A stretch of DNA of 29,289 bases from Baffinella frigidus (taxonomy: Eukaryota; Cryptophyceae; Cryptomonadales; Baffinellaceae), in contig MU647439.1 of NCBI GenBank assembly GCA_026770585.1, positions 87,069 to 116,357 of the forward strand, read 5' to 3'. Below are positions 24,320 to 29,289 of this stretch, piece by piece (the first letter of the stretch is position 1; every line of letters starts with the position of its first letter). The position numbers and the translations under genes were made by a program. Under the pieces are notes generated by a model that was given only the letters and a program-made list of their open reading frames with translations, did no database searches and was not told the origin of the DNA.

Positions 24320-24627
24320 GGGTCCGAGTCTTTTCACGGAAGGGCAAGGCGTCCGGCTATGGCTGGATCAGATGAATCCTAAAGGCCCTCGACCCTACAG
24401 TAGGCCTTTGCCTATGGCTCTACGGTGGTCCTAGGAGGATGGCGGTTCCTTTTGCGCGAAGTACCCCTGCAGATAGACCTTCTGTAGGGTCCTGGAGGGT
24501 CGCTGTCTTATGAGGCAGGGGAGCATACATGTTCCGATGCCTGAGAGAGAGAGCGGCCGTGTTGGTACCAATAATGGACTTTCGATCTTGCGAGGTGTCC
24601 CTGTGCCTGCTCTGGCTAGGTCTGCCT
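24320..24627. other. partial foldback elements and spacer
   Basis: A right-hand part of a CAGGGGTACC element (CCTACAGTAGGCCTTTGCC ... GCGAAGTACCCCTGCA) lies at about 24388-24472, followed by another fragment (24480-24520). The GCGGCCGTGTTGGTACCAAT motif follows at 24552-24571. Confidence 0.6.
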
Positions 24628-24628
24628 G

Positions 24629-24631
24629 ACC

Positions 24632-24663
<32 letters not shown>

Positions 24664-24673
24664 ACCCCCAACC

Positions 24674-24726
<53 letters not shown>

Positions 24727-24735
24727 ACCTTCAGC
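24629..24735. repeat. CCCTCAA heptamer array
   Basis: About fifteen tandem CCCTCAA copies with one CCCCCAA variant. It is the complement-type partner of the GGGTTGA array at 18503-18612. Confidence 0.97.
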
Positions 24736-25004
24736 CCTTACTCTACTACACATTGTGTACGAACAAGGTGCCCCTGTACCTTCTCTGGCTAGGTCAGTCA
24801 GTTTTCGAAAACTGTGAAAACGTATCGTGCCCCACCCGGGGCGACGAGAGATATGTCAAGTAACTCTACACGTTGTTTACGAAAGGTCGGATGCAAGAAG
24901 AACGCGCCAAGCGAGAACCCAAAGCATACATGTGCAGTGTACGGCGCATGCCAACCGAACCCAACCCCTGGGGACCAACCTTTCACTAGCTGGCGCGGCA
25001 CCAC
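24736..25004. other. unassigned stretch
   Basis: Two repeated words (CACATTGTGTACGAACAAGG and CACGTTGTTTACGAAAGGTC, with ACCTTCTCTGGCTAGGTC) suggest a diverged ~120-bp duplication with the sequence just left of the CCCTCAA array. A Cys-containing 82-codon plus ORF (24814-25062) runs into the next foldback fragment and is not called. Confidence 0.4.
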
Positions 25005-25095
25005 CTGTGATCAAATTTGTACCAGAAAAGGCCTTTACGGTAATTGCCCAGGGGCAAGCTGACTTTTAACAAGAAACTTGTTGTTCACCGTGTGG
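25005..25095. mobile_element. truncated CCACACGGTG-family element
   Basis: It shares GTACCAGAAAAGGC, GTAATTGCC, GACTTTT and the terminal TTCACCGTGTGG with 13431-13566 in the same orientation. The left terminal repeat is missing. Confidence 0.75.
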
Positions 25096-25131
25096 CTGGC
25101 GTGGCTGCTAAGAGTTTGAGGAGGGCTCCGG

Positions 25132-25257
25132 ATTGCTGGGTTGTCTCGCTCATTACAAACCGCCCCCCCCCTAGGACCCCACAGTAGGGCTAGGCCTAGT
25201 GCCCTACGGTGGTCCTGGGGGGAGGGGGCGTTTTCTTATGCGCGAGGTACCCCTGTA
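25132..25257. mobile_element. CAGGGGTACC foldback element, copy 8
   Basis: The left arm is degraded (TGTCTCGCTCATTACAAACC) and the right arm intact (GCGCGAGGTACCCCTGTA). The core orientation (CCCACAGTAGGGC...CTACGGTGGTCCTGG) is opposite to copies 1-3. Confidence 0.85.
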
Positions 25258-25306
25258 GAGCCACCCGCCACTCTATACTCAACGCAGCACCCTTTAGGTC
25301 ATTTAG

Positions 25307-25666
25307 AGCCGTTTCTTTGAGCGGGCTGATCTGCAATAACGACACCTCAAAAATTCTAACTGGCCGGAGATCCTTAGGATTTCCCTTAGGCCCAAAATTC
25401 CAACTGGCTGGAAATGATTTTGAAAAAGACTTAAAATTGTAAGGGCCCTCTACAATTTTAAGTCTTTTTGCTTTACAATGTTTTTCAAAAATCTTTCCCC
25501 CAATTTTTTTTCAGCCCACTGTGCACCGCATGGCGCCCCCCAACTCCCCGCGACCCTCCCCACCCCTCCCCCCCGCCTGGAACCTGAAAAACAAATTCAA
25601 ACAAAATCAGGCTTGAGATGTCGTTTTGGACAGGTTATTTGGATCAGGCGGCTCAAAAAACTGGCT
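25307..25666. mobile_element. TTAA-family element, second long copy
   Basis: Terminal repeats are AGCCGTTTCTTTGAGCGGGC and, inverted, GGCGGCTCAAAAAACTGGCT. TTAG words border it on both sides (25303-25306 and 25667-25670), so the target may be TTAR rather than strictly TTAA. Internally it shares the AATTGTAAGGGCCC block and the CCTGAAAAACAA...GCTTGAGATG block with 16346-16811. Confidence 0.8.
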
Positions 25667-25670
25667 TTAG

Positions 25671-26102
25671 GTTCTCCGAGCTCCCACCATAGGCGGACAC
25701 TGCAATTGGTTCTGCAGGAGACGTCTTTCTCTGCATCGTCAACAACCGTTTCTTGCATCGGTGCCACCAGACGAGCTTCTTACTTGTATTCAAGCACCTC
25801 AACCTGAACGACTTACATCTGAATGCACGCACCGATACTTCCACTTGAAGGTGACCGAAGCTAATCTTCCCCCAATTTCCCAGAAAGAGTGGTGACGTTA
25901 CTGGCGAAAGGATTTGCGATCTGTACGGGAATCGTTTGGATGGACCGATTACCGAAAGCACCGCTGGCTGATAACTGGCGGTACAAATCATAAAACTCGC
26001 CTCATTTAAATCTGGAAACGGCCCCTGAAACCATACGACGGTCTCCCACTGTTAAGTAGGAGTGCGTCTTTACAAAACTACGGGGGCACTTCGATGAAGC
26101 GT
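25671..26102. other. unassigned stretch
   Basis: A 112-codon minus-strand ORF (25653-25991) overlaps the end of the preceding element and has no recognised motif. No other feature is seen. Confidence 0.35.
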
Positions 26103-26230
26103 CCACACGGTGAATTACGTACCATTCATCAACTTGAAAAACAGGCAGTTGACTTTACGGATTTTCTGGTGCAATGTGGTCACGTTACCCCCTGCAATCC
26201 AGGGTCAACGAAACCCTGGTAGTCGTGTGG
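26103..26230. mobile_element. CCACACGGTG-family foldback element, inverted copy
   Basis: The full-length relative of 13431-13566 in opposite orientation. The ends CCACACGGTGAATTACGTAC and GGTAGTCGTGTGG are imperfect complements. The interior GATTTTCTGGTGCAA and GGTCACGTTACC are conserved. Confidence 0.82.
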
Positions 26231-26524
26231 TTTCTGGGTTCCGGAGGAGTTGTGTATTGAGAAGCCGACCTGCAGGGTCAGGGGTTGGGGTTCCAGGGCC
26301 AGGCAACGGTGGCTGATAAGTGGCTGGCAAGAACACATCCATGTCTATCTGCGAAACCGATTAGATTTCATCGTTTGCTGGCAACAAAAATTACTACACA
26401 GATGCGTTACTACTACTAGTAAGATCCAATTGTGTAGCGATTTTCGGTGCCAGACACGATTAAATTAGTCGTTTGCGCAGATGACAGCAGCTTCTTGAAA
26501 TGAACGAGGAGGTGCGCATCCCCG
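26231..26524. other. unassigned stretch
   Basis: Unique sequence of moderate GC. No repeat and no convincing exon is recognised. Confidence 0.35.
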
Positions 26525-26668
26525 AAGAGGGTTTAGTGTGTAGGGTTTAGGGTGTAGGGTGTAGGTTTTGGGGTGTAAGGTTTAGGTTTTAGGTTTTAGG
26601 GTTGAGGCTTTGGGGTTTAGGGTTTGGGGTTTGGGGTTTAGGGTTTAGGGTTCAGGGTTTAGGCTTCA
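26525..26668. repeat. GGTTTAG/GGGTGTA heptamer array
   Basis: G-rich on the plus strand: GTGTAGGGTTTAGGGTGTAG followed by TTTGGGG and TTTAGGG variants. It ends at GGCTTCATACC. Confidence 0.93.
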
Positions 26669-26994
26669 TACCTCCCTCTAGGTCCTGCTGCACCATAGCC
26701 TCGAGGGTTTAGCAGGGTTGGGGGGTCCACGGCGGCAGTGTTGGTCATAAAGGTCTCGTTTGAAGGGTGAGGGTGCAGAGTGAAGAAAGAAGCCTTCTGA
26801 GGGTCCTTGCTCGGATAGCGGATCGGGTATTTTCTTGACAGCCTTCCAAATGGGAAGTCTAGCGCCCACAAATTGGACGTGACTGGTGCAAATTTTCAAC
26901 TCGTACCCGATCTGTTTGCCACCTCGCTATCGGATCAAGGGTAGGGGGGAGGGGTCGACCTCGCGGATAGACGTGAATAAGTCGCTGTAGGTTT
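26669..26994. other. spacer with a dispersed motif
   Basis: The GGCGGCAGTGTTGGTCATAA + AGGTCTCG motif lies at 26732-26759. The rest is unique; short minus ORFs are not supported. Confidence 0.45.
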
Positions 26995-27205
26995 TTGCTT
27001 ATGTTTATGTTGACGTTTATGCTTATTTTCAGGTTAAGGTTTAGGATTAGGATCAGGATGAGGTTTAGGTTTAGGTTCAGCTTGAGGTTTAGGTTTAGGT
27101 TTCTTAGGTTGAGTTTTAGGTTCAGGTTTAGGTTTAGTTTTAGGTTTGGGTTTAGGTTGAGGTTTAGGTTCATGACTAGGTTTAAATTTAGGTTTAAGTT
27201 TGGGC
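26995..27205. repeat. TTTAGG hexamer-like array
   Basis: About 30 diverged copies of a six-base AGGTTT / TTTAGG unit rather than the usual seven-base unit. The period of six gives open frames on both strands (Arg-Phe repeats on plus, Asn-Leu on minus). These are not genes. Confidence 0.95.
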
Positions 27206-27706
27206 AGTTGGGATTCGCCCCGCCCTTGAGCAGACCCTACAAGAGAGAGAAATGAGTTTCTTACGGATGGAAACCCACATAGTCACCATGTACCCCCTTC
27301 CGTCATGTAAGACTAAGACCTCAACGCCAAAGAACTCGCGCTGACTCGGCCATACCCTTGTCCATACCCTAGCTCTTCCTGAGTTTTGTTCAGGCTCGTC
27401 TTCAAAAATATTCAAGAGCAGAAAGCCAGTGCAAAGGGCGAATAGAAAGCCTTTAGGACGAGCCGGAATAAAACTGAGGCAGCGCCAGATACCCTTGTCC
27501 GACACGGAGATACCCCTGTACTAGAACCCACGATGCACAGACCAGGAACCCAGGAATGGGAGGGGGGGGGACAATTTCTAATGTGGCCACGGATCTCTAA
27601 AGTTGCCACTCTCCCGAGAGTCGACACAGGCTCGTAACCTGTGGGCACGCTTGGGACCCGCACCAGGGTGCGGGTCTACTCAATGCAACTAGTGCACGGG
27701 GAGACT
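27206..27706. other. spacer containing a diverged dispersed segment
   Basis: Positions 27262-27360 are a diverged inverted copy of 13645-13745 (ALB3 intron 9). A solo foldback arm (GAGATACCCCTGTA) lies at 27508-27521. A hairpin, GACCCGCACC (27655-27664) with GGTGCGGGTC (27667-27676), follows. Confidence 0.55.
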
Positions 27707-27838
27707 GTAGGAGGTGGAGTTAGAATCCATCCGGAAAATGCTCGTATGAGCGACCGACACGGGGTACAGTAAGTGGCACAATGCGTCGAGCATGTGCGGC
27801 GCTGACGCTGGTTGTTTGGCAATAAATTATCAATCTCT
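27707..27838 (-). repeat. dispersed 133-bp repeat, right copy (inverted)
   Basis: The near-identical reverse complement of 23634-23766, 4 kb away. It contains the start of a 91-codon ORF with DAGCLAINY, but that frame begins inside the repeat. Confidence 0.9.
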
Positions 27839-28341
27839 TTCTGCACGGGGAGGAGCGCGGGTTCAACTGCACTGCTACCCAGGATATTTTAACTTAAGTC
27901 AGCTGGCTGATCCTCGGCAGTACTACGGGGGAGGGGTAGACGTCTTATCTAGGCAACCGGAAAGCATATCCTGCGGTTACTGGCAGGGTCGAAGTCAATT
28001 ATTTGTGGGCATTTCCATTTTACGCCCTGTGTCTTGCTATTATTTTCCCTTTAACTCTCCCGCGTAGTAAGTTGCCGGGGGGGGTGCTCCCAGAGCACCC
28101 ACTTGACTTAAGAAACTGGCTCTGAGGGGCACTTGACTCAGGTGAAATATTCTGTTTGGCAGTGAACTGTGGGTGTGCTACTTCAACGTATGGTATGCTC
28201 CGTGTTCGGGCGACTGCACGCTCAGATCGCCAATCCTCCAAACGCGCCAATCGCTCCGTTTCGGGGCACACGCTTCAAGGGAGGAGGATGGAGCGGGAAA
28301 GCGCCAAACCCTGGGGCAGGGTGCGGATTTCTTCCTGAACC
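27839..28341. other. unassigned stretch with a foldback-family fragment
   Basis: Positions about 28098-28165 resemble the right half of the 2080-2372 element (CACTTGACTTAAG, CTGGCTCTGAGGGG, ACTTGACTCAGGTGAAAT). Nothing else is recognised. Confidence 0.45.
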
Positions 28342-28794
28342 CTAAACACCAGACATCATAGGGAAGGGCCTTGGCAAGCTGAGGTTTGGGTTCTGGGGAG
28401 CCCCCCCCCCTGCGGACGCCAGGTTGGACGCCTTCTGGGCGTCATCGCGGAGCCAGGCAAGGAGGATGAGGAGGAGGCAGAAGCCGTCCTCACCCCCCCT
28501 CTCTTTCTCATGGGCTGTCACCCATGGTAAAAGACGCCACGGGGTGAAGTGGTACCCCTGGCTGGCGAGCCACCCCTGGAAGCGAGGGCGGCACAAACTC
28601 CAAGAAGTCTTGTCGCAACCCGCCGGTGGCTTGCGTTGTCGCTTCCTCTCACCGTCGACCGGGTGGATGCCGTAAAATGACCTCCTCTTGGACCGCCCCC
28701 CCCCGGAGGGGGGGCGCAATGAGATCAGCGAGAACACGGGCAAAGGAGGCCCCCCGACGCTGGGCAACTGAGGTTTTGCGGCCGCCGTGCTCAT
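28342..28794 (-). CDS. hypothetical ORF, 150 codons
   Basis: An uninterrupted minus-strand frame (MSTAAAKPQLPSVGG ... RPFPMMSGV). The middle (GWLASQGYHFTPWRLLPWVT, then AHEKERGGEDGFCLLLILLAWL) is more protein-like than the ends, which cross C/G runs at 28401-28410 and 28690-28712. No domain is recognised, and an antisense ORF overlaps it. This may be one real exon inside a longer chance frame. Confidence 0.3.
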   Translation of the reverse strand: MSTAAAKPQLPSVGGPPLPVFSLISLRPPSGGGRSKRRSFYGIHPVDGERKRQRKPPAGCDKTSWSLCRPRFQGWLASQGYHFTPWRLLPWVTAHEKERGGEDGFCLLLILLAWLRDDAQKASNLASAGGGAPQNPNLSLPRPFPMMSGV

Positions 28795-29041
28795 CCCCCC
28801 TTGCTGTGCCTAGGCCGGACCCTCATCCCCCCTCCTGCGCCTCCATGCGAGAGTGGCGAGGAGGAAGAGGTCGCGCTCGGTATGCAGATCAGCGCTTGAG
28901 CGCCGCACGTTTGCTTTGCCTCCCGCAGTAGACTGCAGTAGGCCGCCATCGTCGGAGTCGCGCATACCAGGCACTTGTGCAAGCCCTTGAGGATCTGTAG
29001 GATCCTCAGAACGGAGCCTCTCAGTGACTGCGGTGCTTCAG
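28795..29041. other. unassigned stretch
   Basis: No repeat is recognised. A short minus ORF (MHKCLVCATPTMAAYCSLLR...) has no supporting context. Confidence 0.3.
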
Positions 29042-29180
29042 GGGGTACACGACACCCGGGTCCGAATCAGGGAGAAGAACATGTCCTTTGCGAAGGGGAT
29101 ATATCGCGAACAAGCGCTGAATGGCTCTCTCAAGCCGGACCTAGTAAAGAAGATCCTGATGTACGCAGATCCTAGGACTG
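29042..29180 (+). CDS. candidate exon of an unidentified gene
   Basis: An open segment lies between GCTTCAG and ACTG|GTGTCC. It begins GVHDTRVRIREKNMSFAKGI and continues YREQALNGSLKPDLVKKILM, then YADPRTG. The composition (charged and hydrophobic residues, no repeats) is protein-like. It enters in phase 0 and leaves in phase 1. An in-frame Met also occurs at 29024 without splicing. The family is not recognised, and the gene would continue beyond the window. Confidence 0.4.
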
Positions 29181-29289
29181 GTGTCCGACCCGCTGTGGGC
29201 GCTGGGCCTCTGCGTTGATCGCGTGCCACATCTCCCGTGTGGTGAGAAGGGCCGCCGCCAGCTCGGTGGTCACGACGGTCTGTGACAGT

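Noticed and set aside
26995-27255. Arg-Phe repeat ORF and the antisense Asn-Leu repeat ORF
   Set aside because: Both are products of a six-base simple repeat that keeps every frame open.
27792-28067. 91-codon ORF with DAGCLAINY, reminiscent of an apple/PAN domain
   Set aside because: The motif lies in a dispersed repeat also present inverted at 23634-23766, the downstream sequence shows no domain pattern, and two cysteines are not enough.
1-29289. Dinoflagellate spliced-leader relic, or rRNA/tRNA genes
   Set aside because: No CCGTAGCCATTTTGGCTCAAG-like sequence and no recognisable rRNA or tRNA segment was noticed by eye on either strand; a tRNA scan would settle the latter.

Overview
The window looks like nuclear DNA of a complex (secondary or higher-order red-plastid) alga. 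The one gene that can be identified with confidence is an ALB3/YidC/Oxa1-type thylakoid membrane insertase. Its N-terminus is a bipartite presequence: a signal peptide ending in the ATA-FAP motif, followed by an Arg/Ser/Ala-rich transit peptide. That presequence type is known from ochrophytes, haptophytes, cryptophytes and peridinin dinoflagellates. The gene is split by eleven GT-AG introns, and Arabidopsis-type TTTAGGG/CCCTAAA-like heptamer arrays are found throughout the window. No dinoflagellate spliced-leader sequence was seen, so I do not choose between these lineages.

Layout. Positions 1-3540 are intergenic: a GA microsatellite, a ~220-bp tandem satellite, a 293-bp foldback element, a TTTAGGG array and inverted repeats. 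At 3581-4072 there is a minus-strand exon (26 codons) with a broken copy on each side. Positions 4100-6560 are repeats and nongenic sequence. At 6564-7106 lie two in-frame minus-strand exons of an unidentified gene, with a relic of its last exon at 6077-6138. The ALB3 gene occupies 7297-14974 (12 exons, 467 codons). Positions 14975-17700 are dense in small foldback transposon-like elements. Candidate minus-strand exons lie at 17744-18497, and two intronless minus-strand ORFs at 19457-20267. From 20270 to the end the window is mostly palindromes, heptamer arrays and dispersed foldback elements, with one candidate exon (29042-29180) and one weak ORF (28342-28794).

The most unusual feature is how the ALB3 gene is built. 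Its introns are filled with heptamer arrays (CCCTAAA, CCCTGAA, CCCTGCA, CCCGAAA), and different introns favour different variants. Six partial or complete duplicate exon pieces sit in these introns. The incomplete ones follow a rule: pieces after the intact exon keep its donor end, and pieces before the intact exon keep its acceptor end. The unrelated minus-strand gene at 3.6-4.1 kb obeys the same rule. This suggests that introns grow by tandem duplications having one breakpoint inside the exon. At least five families of short foldback elements, one nested inside another between TTAA duplications, have also colonised introns and spacers.

Everything here comes from reading the sequence by eye. 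Exon joins were checked by arithmetic (phase and length), but no database search or RNA evidence was available.
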